A DNA stretch of 64,000 nucleotides from Flavobacterium sp. 270 (lineage in GTDB: Bacteria; Bacteroidota; Bacteroidia; Flavobacteriales; Flavobacteriaceae). A program made the position numbers and the translations under genes. Positions 10,181 to 18,380 of the stretch are shown here, in pieces. Where the stretch lies: NCBI RefSeq assembly GCF_004368785.1, contig NZ_SODM01000001.1, forward strand, positions 620,001 through 684,000. Reading direction: 5' to 3'. Under the pieces are notes generated by a model. That model had not been told where the DNA came from. It made no database searches and worked only from the letters and a program-made list of their open reading frames with translations. How positions within the stretch are numbered: position 1 is the stretch's first letter; each line of letters starts with the position of its first letter.

Positions 10181-10564
10181 ATGGAAACAACCACAGAAAA
10201 TATATTTGATAAAGCAAAAAGATTAGGCCATCAGCCACAAGAATGCATGGGAGCTTTACTTCCTGTAAGAGATGCATTGGAAATTTTAAGCGGTAGATGG
10301 AAACTCCCTATTTTAATCGCTCTTGCTGAAGGCCCGCAAAGATTTAAGGAGATTTCTAAAACCATTAACGGAATTACCGACAAAATGCTTTCGAAAGAAT
10401 TGAAAGATCTTGAAATTAACAAGCTGGTTATTAGAACTGTTTACGATACTTTTCCGCCAACGGTAGAATATGCAAGAACAAAACACAGCGAATCGCTTTC
10501 TCCTGTTATTATTGCTTTAAAGGATTGGGGAACTTTGCACAGAAAAGAGATTATTGGGAAATAG
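10181..10564 (+). CDS. HxlR-family winged-helix transcriptional regulator
   Basis: 127 residues from the ATG at 10181; the frame is open further upstream, but that stretch runs through the operator dyad. The HxlR pattern is clear: CMGALLPVRDALEILSGRWK, then LPILIALAEGPQRFKEI, then GITDKMLSKELKDLE, with the wing after about residue 80. Cys near position 19 is the conserved N-terminal cysteine that serves as redox or electrophile sensor in several members (QorR, YodB types). It probably represses or activates the divergent azoR gene and itself. Confidence 0.92.
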   Translation: METTTENIFDKAKRLGHQPQECMGALLPVRDALEILSGRWKLPILIALAEGPQRFKEISKTINGITDKMLSKELKDLEINKLVIRTVYDTFPPTVEYARTKHSESLSPVIIALKDWGTLHRKEIIGK

Positions 10565-10590
10565 AAAGACCTTTTTTCATAAACATTGCG

Positions 10591-10708
10591 ATTACACAAC
10601 GTAACCACAACGATTGTCACCTTGATCTAAGTCGAAGGGCATCCCAATTAGCACGGGGCTTCGACTCCACTCCGTCTGACAAAGATTACGGATTATTGTT
10701 TGTGTAAT
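10591..10708. repeat. MITE-like palindromic element
   Basis: Ends are ATTACACAA (10591-10599) and TTGTGTAAT (10700-10708), an exact inverted pair. Inside lie GTAACCACAA and two inverted AGTCGAAG/CTTCGACT blocks, so most of the element can fold on itself. The same internal words occur in elements at 17399-17547, 52106-52329 and 59120-59200. It has no coding capacity and is probably a non-autonomous dispersed repeat. Confidence 0.65.
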
Positions 10709-10762
10709 TTTGATTTCTCTTTCATCGAAATCACAAAATGATACTGAACTTAATATTGGATC

Positions 10763-10801
10763 AAGCTTTGTCAAAGTTTAAAACTTTGACAAAGCTTTTT
10801 T
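10763..10801. repeat. 35-bp palindrome followed by T run; copy 1 of a dispersed repeat
   Basis: AAGCTTTGTCAAAGTTT and its exact reverse complement are separated by one base (10763-10797), then T residues follow. The 31-base core is repeated exactly at 25833-25863. On the plus strand it has the form of a rho-independent terminator and lies before the promoter of the small His/Cys-rich protein gene. Confidence 0.8.
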
Positions 10802-10808
10802 CGAAGTC

Positions 10809-10853
10809 TTGTTGATTAATAAATTTAGATTTCTATATTTGCAACACTGTTGC
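10809..10853 (+). promoter_or_regulatory. Bacteroidota-type promoter with overlapping palindromic operator
   Basis: TTGTTG at 10809-10814 and TATATTTG at 10834-10841 are separated by 19 bases and match the -33 and TAnnTTTG -7 elements of Bacteroidota housekeeping promoters. The last base of the -7 box begins a perfect palindrome, GCAACA-C-TGTTGC (10841-10853), which would cover the transcription start. A site in this position suits a repressor such as a Fur-superfamily metal regulator; that identity is a guess. It drives the small His/Cys-rich protein gene starting at 10889. Confidence 0.65.
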
Positions 10854-10888
10854 GTTTTTACCACTAAAAAAGCAATGCAAAAACAGGA

Positions 10889-11239
10889 ATGAAGAAGAAA
10901 ATTATAATTGTCAATTTCTTGATGTCTCTAATAGTATTGTCTGCAATGCTGTTTCAGACCCTTCACTCCTACGAACACGTTTACAGGCAATTAACCGAAA
11001 AACACTGTGAACACCATACAAGTGCCAATCAAAAGCAAATAACACATAGTCACTCTGTTGATACGCAGTGTCATATTTGTCATTTTTCTTTCAGTACTTT
11101 CATTCCTAACTCATTTCAGACTTTATTTTTTCAAAAAATACAATTTGAAACCGTTGCTGTATTTGAATATACCAAATCGGTTTCTACATTCTTTAAAGGC
11201 AGTCTTTTTGCCCTTAGAGCACCTCCCGCTTTAGTTTAA
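10889..11239 (+). CDS. Small exported His/Cys-rich protein, possible metal handling
   Basis: 116 residues; no family firmly recognised. The N-terminus is a signal peptide or membrane anchor (IIIVNFLMSLIVLSAMLF). A His-rich segment follows (HCEHHTS, THSHSV), then CHICHF near residue 66, and the C-terminus ends in ALRAPPALV. This layout (export signal, histidines, CxxC, terminal proline pair) resembles small copper- or zinc-associated proteins such as DUF2946 of Proteobacteria and the DUF6660-like protein at 38714-39034 here. Its promoter carries a palindrome over the start site. It lies 309 bases upstream of an ABC/TonB-receptor operon on the same strand. Metal binding is inferred from residues only. 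Confidence 0.7.
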   Translation: MKKKIIIVNFLMSLIVLSAMLFQTLHSYEHVYRQLTEKHCEHHTSANQKQITHSHSVDTQCHICHFSFSTFIPNSFQTLFFQKIQFETVAVFEYTKSVSTFFKGSLFALRAPPALV

Positions 11240-11423
11240 TTTTCATTTTATTCTTTTAATTGAAAGATAACATTTGCCAGTTCATAAAAATTGGCAGACA
11301 AATTTATTTATTCTTGACGCTGATTTATTTCTGCTAAAGATCAAATACTGATGTTATTTTCAATATTAAAATAAAATTTTACAGCCGTTATCTTATCGGC
11401 AAATTCCTTATTCAGATATATCT

Positions 11424-11520
11424 AAGATTCTAAGTTAATAAGATTCTAAGTTAATAAGATTCTAAGCTGCTAAGCTTTTAAGCTTTTAAAAACTTAGAAC
11501 CTTAGTCGCTTAGAATCTTA
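11424..11520. repeat. Short direct and inverted repeats of AAGATTCTAAG type
   Basis: AGATTCTAAG occurs three times in direct orientation (11425, 11441 and 11458) with TTAATA between copies, followed by gctaag-type words and one inverted copy (CTTAGAATCTTA at 11509-11520). It could fold as a long imperfect hairpin just upstream of the ABC ATPase start. Similar words recur at 52681-52767. The rest of the 309-base gap is AT-rich with no gene. Confidence 0.6.
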
Positions 11521-11548
11521 GCAACTTTTTTAAACTAAATACACAACC

Positions 11549-12244
11549 ATGCTAATTGCTGAAAATCTTACCAAAAAATACGGTGACAACATTGCCTTAA
11601 ACGCTTTAAACTTGACGATCAAGGAAGGCGAAATCTTTGCTCTTTTAGGGCAGAACGGCGCAGGAAAAACGACTACAATCAACCTTTTTTTAGGTTTTAT
11701 AGCACCAACCGAAGGAACTTTAGAAATAAACAATATTCCCGTTACTCAAAACGCGGTAACTACTAAGCAATATGTCGCGTACATTCCGGAAACAGTAATG
11801 CTGTACCCAAATCTTACGGGTTTAGAGAATCTTAAATTCTTTTCTTCTCTGGCGGGATTTAAATATTCACTTGGAGAATTGACTTATTTTCTATCAAAAG
11901 CAGGTTTACAAATCAAAGCACACGATCAGGATTTGGGCGGTTATTCTAAAGGAATGCGTCAGAAAGTGGGCATTGCGATTGCGATTGCCAAAAAGGCAAA
12001 AGTGCTTTTACTCGACGAACCTACAAGCGGTTTAGACCCAAAAGCTTCTAATGAATTTTCGCAGATCTTAAAAGAGCTTTCAGCAGACGGAACCGCGATT
12101 TTAATGGCGACACACGACATTTTTAGAGCCAGAGAAGTTGCTACACATATCGGAATCATGAAACAAGGAAACTTGGTTACTGTTATAGAAGCTTCTAAAA
12201 TCTCGGCAAACGAACTCGAAGATTTGTATTTACAAACGGTTTAA
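11549..12244 (+). CDS. ABC transporter ATP-binding protein
   Basis: 231 residues. Walker A GQNGAGKTT at 34-42, signature GYSKGMRQ at 131-138 and Walker B VLLLDEPTSGLD with Asp156-Glu157 are intact, followed by an H-loop (ATHD). The sequence type is that of the ATPases that power ABC-2 exporters (NosF/CcmA class), not importer ATPases. It is the first gene of a tight operon with a TonB-dependent receptor and two ABC-2 permeases, which are its probable membrane partners. Confidence 0.93.
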   Translation: MLIAENLTKKYGDNIALNALNLTIKEGEIFALLGQNGAGKTTTINLFLGFIAPTEGTLEINNIPVTQNAVTTKQYVAYIPETVMLYPNLTGLENLKFFSSLAGFKYSLGELTYFLSKAGLQIKAHDQDLGGYSKGMRQKVGIAIAIAKKAKVLLLDEPTSGLDPKASNEFSQILKELSADGTAILMATHDIFRAREVATHIGIMKQGNLVTVIEASKISANELEDLYLQTV

Positions 12245-12274
12245 AAGGAAACAGAGATTTCCATCTACATAAAA

Positions 12275-14572
12275 ATGAAACACTTATATAGCTTACTTTT
12301 TTTAGTGAGCACTTTACCTATGCTCCATGCGCAAACCGTTAACCAAAAAGTTCGGGACAGCATTGCAAAAGATTCTGTCGAAATGGAATCTAAACGAAAT
12401 GAATTACAAACTGTTGAAATCGTTGGTCGTTCGACCAAAAAATACAATAGCGATTATTCTTTTTCGGCCACAAAAACAGCGTCATTAAACAAAGATATTC
12501 CGCAATCTATTGCTACAATTACCAAAGAATTGATTGCAGATAAAGGCGCTATTTATCTTGCTGATGCCGTAAAAATGTCGAGCGGTGTGATTCCGGCGAG
12601 TTATTACAACCAATACACCATTCGAGGCATTAGCCAAAATGAAGAAGGCCAGATTATCAACGGAATGCGTACGCGTCAATATTATTTTTTGCAGCCACTT
12701 ACCAGCAATATCGAACGTGTAGAAGTGATAAAAGGACCTTCGAGTGCTACATTTTCGTCTGTAGATCCGGGCGGAAGTATTAATATGGTAACGAAAAAAC
12801 CTTTGGCAATTGACCGAAAAGAAGTCAGTTTTACGGTTGGAAGTTTTAGTACTTTACGCGGAACGCTTGATTTTACGGGACCATTAAACGAATCAAAAAC
12901 ACTTTTGTACCGCGTAAATGGCGCGTATCAGGAAGCAAAATCTTTTCGTGATTTAGTTCATAATAAGTCGTTTTTGATCTCTCCATCATTCAGTTATATT
13001 CCGAATGAAAAAACGGCTATTAATACCGAGTTGATTTTAAGCGACATGACAGGAGTTTTAGATCGAGGACAGCCTATTTTTGGCGCGACAGCCGGCGTTA
13101 CCAATTTAAATAAAACGCCAATAAGCCTGAATTTAGGCGCATCTGGAGATTATTTTAAATCTAAAGAAATGATTTTGATGACAAATTTTGCTCATAAATT
13201 CAATTCAAAAATTGGTTTTAATGCGTCGTACATGAAACAAACCTGGACAGAAAACCTTCAGGAACACCGTACTACAAATGCTTTTGCTGTTGATATCAAC
13301 AATCAGCTGGTAACAAGTCTGGCGATGATGCAGTTTGTGCAGCGCCAGCAATATTGGGATATTGATAACTTAAGCACTTATTTTAATTTTGATTTTAAAA
13401 CCGGAAAACTTCATCATAAATTATTAACTGGTTACGATTTAAGCAGCTGGAATAAAAACAAAGGCGGTGGACAAAATACGGCGCGCGGTTATGTATTAAA
13501 AGACGGAACTGTTGCTAGTTCTTTTGTTCCGGCAAATGCATCAAACTACCAAACCGTTACCGTTAATGGTGTTGTACTGCCAAAACCAAATGTAAATTTC
13601 TTTGATTTAAATAATCCGTCGTACGCGCTCAGAAGTCCGGAAGATTATATATTAAATGTTAGAACGGCGCTTCCTTCGGCATTAACAACTACAAATGCGA
13701 TTTATGTTCAGGATCAGATTCAGTGGGAAAAGTTTCGTTTTTTATTGGGTTTACGAAACGAGTGGTTTGAAGATATTACGAATTATGAAACCAATAATGA
13801 ACTGACGGTTAAAAAGTCGGCGCTGTTACCGCGAATTGGAATTACATACGCTGTAAATCAAGCTATAAACATTTACACAACATATTTAGAAGGTTATCAG
13901 CCACAATCGAATACGACAACTTTGATGCCCCAAACAGGAAGTCTGCCGGCTGGAAGTCTTTTTAAACCGCTTGAAAGTGATTTGAAAGAATTTGGTATGA
14001 AAGCCACTTTCCTAAACAATACAATGAGTTTTAATGCTGCTGTTTACGAAATCAATCAGCGTAATATTTTGATGAATGCCAATGATCCTGTAAACCCAGA
14101 TTTGTTGATAACAAGAGGAAGTGAAAGAAGCCGTGGTTTTGAGTGTGATTTGGCGGGATATATTACTCCAGATTGGCAGATAAACGCCTCTTACAGTTAT
14201 ATTGATGCAGAAATTACCAACGATGCAAATCCGGATTTAATTGGTGCGCGAAAGCAAAACACGCCTAAGAATAGTGCCAATTTATGGACTCGTTACAACT
14301 TTACTTCAGATTCGGCTTTACGAGATTTAGGAATTGGATTTGGGATGCAGTACCAAAGCAGTAAAGTGCCTTGGTTTACCCGTGATTTTACACTTCCTGA
14401 TTTTACCATTTTTGATGCCGCACTTTATTACAAACCAAGCCAAAGTATGCAAATTGCCGTAAATGCAGGCAATCTGCTGAATAAAACCTATTGGCTTGGT
14501 GCTCAGAATTATTTGAGATTATTTCCCGGAAGTCCGCGAAATGTGAGCCTTACCGTAACTTATAAATTTTAA
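12275..14572 (+). CDS. TonB-dependent receptor, siderophore-receptor type
   Basis: 765 residues. Signal peptide ends at about residue 20 (STLPMLHAQ), followed by a short linker, a TonB-box-like ELQTVEIVGR near 44-53, the plug (DKGAIYLADAVKMSSGV, then RVEVIKGPSSATFSS) and a beta-barrel ending in VSLTVTYKF. The pattern matches the siderophore-receptor branch and not SusC. There is no STN domain. Its stop codon directly abuts the next start codon (14572/14573), and the ABC ATPase ends 30 bases upstream, so it is translated within an ABC transporter operon. The ligand is unknown; a chelated metal or small cofactor is plausible. Confidence 0.93.
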   Translation: MKHLYSLLFLVSTLPMLHAQTVNQKVRDSIAKDSVEMESKRNELQTVEIVGRSTKKYNSDYSFSATKTASLNKDIPQSIATITKELIADKGAIYLADAVKMSSGVIPASYYNQYTIRGISQNEEGQIINGMRTRQYYFLQPLTSNIERVEVIKGPSSATFSSVDPGGSINMVTKKPLAIDRKEVSFTVGSFSTLRGTLDFTGPLNESKTLLYRVNGAYQEAKSFRDLVHNKSFLISPSFSYIPNEKTAINTELILSDMTGVLDRGQPIFGATAGVTNLNKTPISLNLGASGDYFKSKEMILMTNFAHKFNSKIGFNASYMKQTWTENLQEHRTTNAFAVDINNQLVTSLAMMQFVQRQQYWDIDNLSTYFNFDFKTGKLHHKLLTGYDLSSWNKNKGGGQNTARGYVLKDGTVASSFVPANASNYQTVTVNGVVLPKPNVNFFDLNNPSYALRSPEDYILNVRTALPSALTTTNAIYVQDQIQWEKFRFLLGLRNEWFEDITNYETNNELTVKKSALLPRIGITYAVNQAINIYTTYLEGYQPQSNTTTLMPQTGSLPAGSLFKPLESDLKEFGMKATFLNNTMSFNAAVYEINQRNILMNANDPVNPDLLITRGSERSRGFECDLAGYITPDWQINASYSYIDAEITNDANPDLIGARKQNTPKNSANLWTRYNFTSDSALRDLGIGFGMQYQSSKVPWFTRDFTLPDFTIFDAALYYKPSQSMQIAVNAGNLLNKTYWLGAQNYLRLFPGSPRNVSLTVTYKF

Positions 14573-16030
14573 ATGGGTATGAAAGTATTACACGCCGAAA
14601 TTTTAATCGCCAAACATTTTAGAAACTCCGTTTTTAAAAATAGTGCTATTTTTATTATTACACTTTTTATTGGCATTTTATTGCTTTATGCTGCGTTTTC
14701 GGGTTGGGAGAATTATTCGAACCAAAACGAAACGAGCGAAAAATACCAGCACCAATCACGGGAAGACTGGTTGAAAAATCCAGATAAAAATCCGCACAGA
14801 ATGGCGCATTACGGAAATTTTGCTTTTAGAAAGAGTACTTCTCTAAGCGTTTTTGAATTCGGAATGGAACCTTTCTTCGGAAATGCCATTTTTCTGGAAG
14901 CGCACAAACGAAATACAGCCAATTTTTCTGAAGCTGGATTTTCTAACAGTATGCTGCGTTTTGGTGAAATCAACATTGCAATGGTTTTGCAGATTTTACT
15001 TCCGTTGTTGATCTTTTTCTTAGGATTTAATTCGATTGCATACGAACATGAAAACGGAACTCTGAAAATCCTTTTAACGCAGGGAATCAATTGGAAACAA
15101 CTTTTGACAGGAAAAATATTAGGTGTTGCAAGCGTTATTATGCTGCTTTTTGTACCCACAATTATTGTGTTGGTTTTTATTTGGTTAGTTCTTCAAAATT
15201 TTACTATTTCGGCAGATGAAACGATCAAAATGCTTTTGTTTATTGGGTTTCATTTTATTTATCTGCTCTTTTTCTGCATCATTGCAGTTTTAATTTCAGC
15301 GGTAAGCAAAACATCCAAAAAAGCGTTGATTTCCCTTATCGGGATTTGGCTTGTATTTACGATCATTCTGCCGAGAACTACGCAGGCGGTTGGCGCTTAC
15401 ATCTATGAAGCACCTTCAAAAATAAAATTCAACAGCGATATCGAAAAAGATATTCTCCTGCAGGGCGACAGTCACGACCCAAACGATCTGCATTATAAAG
15501 CGATTAAAGATTCTTTGCTTCTGGTTTATAAAGTCGATTCGGTACAGAAACTTCCGTTTAATTATTCGGGTTTTATAATGGCTGAGGGCGAAAAAATAAG
15601 TTCCAGAATTTACAACGAACATCTTGCCGAACTTCTTAAGATTTACGAAAATCAAAATAGTTTTTCTAAAACATTTTCGTTTTTAAATCCGTACATCGCT
15701 ATCAAAAATCTTTCGATGGGATTGTCTAATACTGATTATGATTCTTATATCGATTTTCAAAAACAAGCCGAAGCATATCGTTACAATATGGCGCAGAAAA
15801 TGAATGCTTTACAGGTAAAATTCATTAGCAATAAAAAACCCGGACCAAATGATAAACCGCTTACAATTGGCAAAGAGCATTGGGCCGATGTAGCAGCATT
15901 TCATTATGAACCAAAAGGAATCCGGGAAGTTTTAAAAAGTGAAATTATCTCTATTCTTTCTATTATTCTCTGGATTACAATTCTGTTTATTTTCATCAGA
16001 ATTGCTGCCAAAAAACTTAAAGCCATCTAA
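14573..16030 (+). CDS. ABC-2 type permease (DUF3526-like), first of two
   Basis: 485 residues; a second start at the third codon is possible. There is a transmembrane segment at about 24-42 (AIFIITLFIGILLLYAAF), a large outside loop of about 100 residues, then a cluster of segments from about 140 to 275 containing EHENGTLKILLTQGINW, the typical coupling motif of ABC-2 permeases. A second large loop and a last segment near 460-478 follow. This is the layout of DUF3526 permeases, which act in pairs with one ATPase. It starts at the base after the receptor stop codon. Confidence 0.88.
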   Translation: MGMKVLHAEILIAKHFRNSVFKNSAIFIITLFIGILLLYAAFSGWENYSNQNETSEKYQHQSREDWLKNPDKNPHRMAHYGNFAFRKSTSLSVFEFGMEPFFGNAIFLEAHKRNTANFSEAGFSNSMLRFGEINIAMVLQILLPLLIFFLGFNSIAYEHENGTLKILLTQGINWKQLLTGKILGVASVIMLLFVPTIIVLVFIWLVLQNFTISADETIKMLLFIGFHFIYLLFFCIIAVLISAVSKTSKKALISLIGIWLVFTIILPRTTQAVGAYIYEAPSKIKFNSDIEKDILLQGDSHDPNDLHYKAIKDSLLLVYKVDSVQKLPFNYSGFIMAEGEKISSRIYNEHLAELLKIYENQNSFSKTFSFLNPYIAIKNLSMGLSNTDYDSYIDFQKQAEAYRYNMAQKMNALQVKFISNKKPGPNDKPLTIGKEHWADVAAFHYEPKGIREVLKSEIISILSIILWITILFIFIRIAAKKLKAI

Positions 16031-16031
16031 T

Positions 16032-17375
16032 ATGTTAGTACTAGTATTTAAAAATTTCTTACGATCAAAAGGTACCAAAATTGGCTTACTTTTTTTATTA
16101 TTAATCTGTTTTATAAGCCTTTTAATCGGACATCAATTTCAACAAAAACAGCAAAATAATATTACCGAAGCTGCAGTCTATCAAAAAGAACATATTGCCA
16201 GAAACGCTGCTTTCCATAAAGACGAAATTGGACTTTTGCTGTATAATATCAAATTTTCGTTAGTCAATAAAACACTGCCGATAAACAGTTTAGCGATTGG
16301 ACAAAGAGATGTAAATCCATCGATTCAGAGTGTTACGATTCGCGGTTTGGAAGCGCAGAAATACGATTCAGAACTTAATAATCCGAATAATTTACTTTCT
16401 GGAAATATCGATTTTAGTTTTGTATTGATTTATCTATTTCCGCTTCTTATTGTGGCTTTTTCATACAATATAATTTCCGAAGAAAAAGAAAGCGGTACCT
16501 GGAAAATCGTGGCAACGCAGAGCAAAAACACGTTTCTATATATTCTACAATTATTTTATGTTAGAATTTTAAGCGTTTTAGCGTTGTTTACTATAGTTTC
16601 CCTAATTGCAGTTTTGTTTTTGAATATTCCGTTAGACACTTCTCTCCTAACCTTTTTTGGATTGGGCGTTTTGTATATTTTGTTTTGGTTTTCGGTTTGT
16701 TTCTTCATCGTTTCACTTCAAAAACATTCTAATTTTAATGCGGTTATTTTATTGACAATCTGGTTGTTTTTGATCATAATTCTTCCGGCTACAATTAACA
16801 CTTATATCGTAAACAAATACAAAGTTCCAGAAGCTTTAGAACTAACATTAACGCAGCGAAATGCGTATCACGAAAAATGGGATTTGGATAAACAGAAGAC
16901 TTTAAATAAATTCTATGCTCATTATCCGCAGTTTAAACATTATGCTTTGCCGGAGAAAGAATTCAGCTGGCTTTGGTATTATGCGATGCAGCAAATGGGC
17001 GATGATGAATCGGCAATACAATCGCGCGAATTAGAGTCTAAATTGAAACAGCGAAATCAGGCGAGTCAGACAATTGCTATGTTTATTCCAACACTTCACA
17101 CGCAGATTCAGCTGAATGAAACCGCAAAATCAGATCTGGGAAATCAGCTTTTGTTTTTGAAGGCAACAGCTAAATTTCACGAAAAAATGAGGTTGTATTT
17201 TTATCCAAAAATATTTGATGAAGTGCCGGTTGATAAGGAAAATTGGAAGAAATTTAAGGTTGAAACTTTTACGGATTCTACAAAAATAGATTTCTTTAAA
17301 GTGATTCTTCCTTTATTGATTTTTAATATTTTATTGTTTGCTTTTGGATGGAGGAATTTTAGATTTTTTTCTTAA
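16032..17375 (+). CDS. ABC-2 type permease (DUF3526-like), second of two
   Basis: 447 residues from the ATG at 16032, one base after the previous stop; the frame is open upstream, but that part overlaps the previous gene. The layout repeats that of its neighbour: N-terminal segment (IGLLFLLLICFISLLIG), outside loop, a cluster of segments with EEKESGTWKIVATQ as the coupling motif, second loop, and a final segment near the C-terminus. With the neighbour it probably forms a heterodimeric membrane channel powered by the ATPase at 11549-12244. The direction of transport is not shown by sequence, but this permease class is mostly exporting. Confidence 0.88.
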   Translation: MLVLVFKNFLRSKGTKIGLLFLLLICFISLLIGHQFQQKQQNNITEAAVYQKEHIARNAAFHKDEIGLLLYNIKFSLVNKTLPINSLAIGQRDVNPSIQSVTIRGLEAQKYDSELNNPNNLLSGNIDFSFVLIYLFPLLIVAFSYNIISEEKESGTWKIVATQSKNTFLYILQLFYVRILSVLALFTIVSLIAVLFLNIPLDTSLLTFFGLGVLYILFWFSVCFFIVSLQKHSNFNAVILLTIWLFLIIILPATINTYIVNKYKVPEALELTLTQRNAYHEKWDLDKQKTLNKFYAHYPQFKHYALPEKEFSWLWYYAMQQMGDDESAIQSRELESKLKQRNQASQTIAMFIPTLHTQIQLNETAKSDLGNQLLFLKATAKFHEKMRLYFYPKIFDEVPVDKENWKKFKVETFTDSTKIDFFKVILPLLIFNILLFAFGWRNFRFFS

Positions 17376-17398
17376 TCACAAAGCACGCAAAGTTTTTC

Positions 17399-17547
17399 TG
17401 TAGAGACGTACAACAGTGTGTATAACACAATGATTGTCAGTCTGATCGGAGTCGAAGCCTGTGCCAATTGGAGCGCCCTTCGACTCCGCTCAGGGTGACA
17501 AACTGTATGGTTATGTTGTGTTAGACGCACTGCTGGGCATCTCTACA
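17399..17547. repeat. MITE-like element with 32-bp terminal inverted repeats
   Basis: The outer 32 bases at each end (17399-17430 and 17516-17547; TGTAGAGACG... and ...CATCTCTACA) match in inverted orientation at 26 of 32 positions. The interior has a second inverted pair built on GGAGTCGAAG and CTTCGACTCC. There is no open reading frame. It lies between the ABC permease gene and the sigma factor gene, and its interior resembles 10591-10708. The remainder of this 337-base gap holds the sigma-gene promoter. Confidence 0.75.
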
Positions 17548-17632
17548 AATTAAAAACAAAGCTTATTCTGAATAAAATTTCCTGATTTACTCTTTATTTC
17601 AATTTTATTTAGAATTAATATAAATAAACTTT

Positions 17633-17657
17633 TATATTTGCCGCTTTCCGGGCAAAT
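17633..17657 (+). promoter_or_regulatory. -7 box with overlapping dyad upstream of the sigma factor gene
   Basis: TATATTTG at 17633-17640 matches the Bacteroidota -7 consensus TAnnTTTG. It overlaps an inverted pair, ATTTGCC (17636-17642) and GGCAAAT (17651-17657), placed where a repressor would block initiation. No good -33 TTTG is visible. The sigma gene starts 56 bases further on. Confidence 0.5.
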
Positions 17658-17712
17658 CCCTTAAGTAGTCAAACACAAATTACTTATATTGCCTCCCAAG
17701 TAATCCTGTTCG

Positions 17713-18312
17713 ATGAATATAAATAGTAGTTTAGAATCCGATCATTTTGAATCTTTCAAGGAAGGAAACGAAACTGCTTTCACTTATTTTTACGATAAAT
17801 ATTTTCGCAGGATACAATCTTTCAGTGTTCAGTTTATTTACGATGCTGAAGAAGCTGAAAATCTGGCTCAGGAAGCTTTTCTTCATTTATGGCAAAATAG
17901 AGAAACTGTCGAGTCTATCAACGGAATTCAGTCTTTTTTGTACACTTATGCCAAATCAAAATGTTTGAATTTTATTCGTCATAATAAAGTGAAGGATAAA
18001 TTCAAAAGTGATCTTTTAAATCAAAAAGAACGCGAACTGAATATTGAAGTTTTAAATTCGATATCATTTGATACTTTAGAATTAACCGAATTAGAACGCA
18101 TAATTCAGGAATCTATAAACGAATTACCTCCCAAAACCCGCGAAGTTTTTATAAAAAAACGCTTCGAAAATAAAAAAAATGCAGAAATCGCAGAAGAAAT
18201 GCAAGTTACTTTAAAAGCTGTTGAAGCCCACATGACCAAGGCTTTGAAGATTTTAAAAACCAAATTATCCGATTATTTATTCCTTCTTTTTATTCTTATT
18301 TATAATAATTAA
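17713..18312 (+). CDS. ECF-type RNA polymerase sigma factor
   Basis: 199 residues. The sigma-2 region contains FDKYFRRIQSF-like helix 2.1 and DAEEAENLAQEAFLHLWQNR (region 2.2) near 55-75. The sigma-4 HTH contains LPPKTREVFIKKRFE and NAEIAEEMQVTLKAVE near 140-180. It belongs to the Bacteroidetes FecI-like group that is paired with a FecR protein and a SusC-type transporter carrying an STN domain, and both partners follow directly. It should direct transcription of the downstream transport operon when released by its anti-sigma factor. Confidence 0.94.
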   Translation: MNINSSLESDHFESFKEGNETAFTYFYDKYFRRIQSFSVQFIYDAEEAENLAQEAFLHLWQNRETVESINGIQSFLYTYAKSKCLNFIRHNKVKDKFKSDLLNQKERELNIEVLNSISFDTLELTELERIIQESINELPPKTREVFIKKRFENKKNAEIAEEMQVTLKAVEAHMTKALKILKTKLSDYLFLLFILIYNN

Positions 18313-18380
18313 AAACAAAAGGTAGGGTATTTTAATTCTGAAGTGTACTTACTAAAGCGAGGAGTTTTAAAAACGCAAAT

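Noticed and set aside
11424-11520. Regular short repeats considered as a CRISPR array
   Set aside because: Units are about 10 bases with 6-7 base spacers and one copy is inverted; no cas genes nearby.
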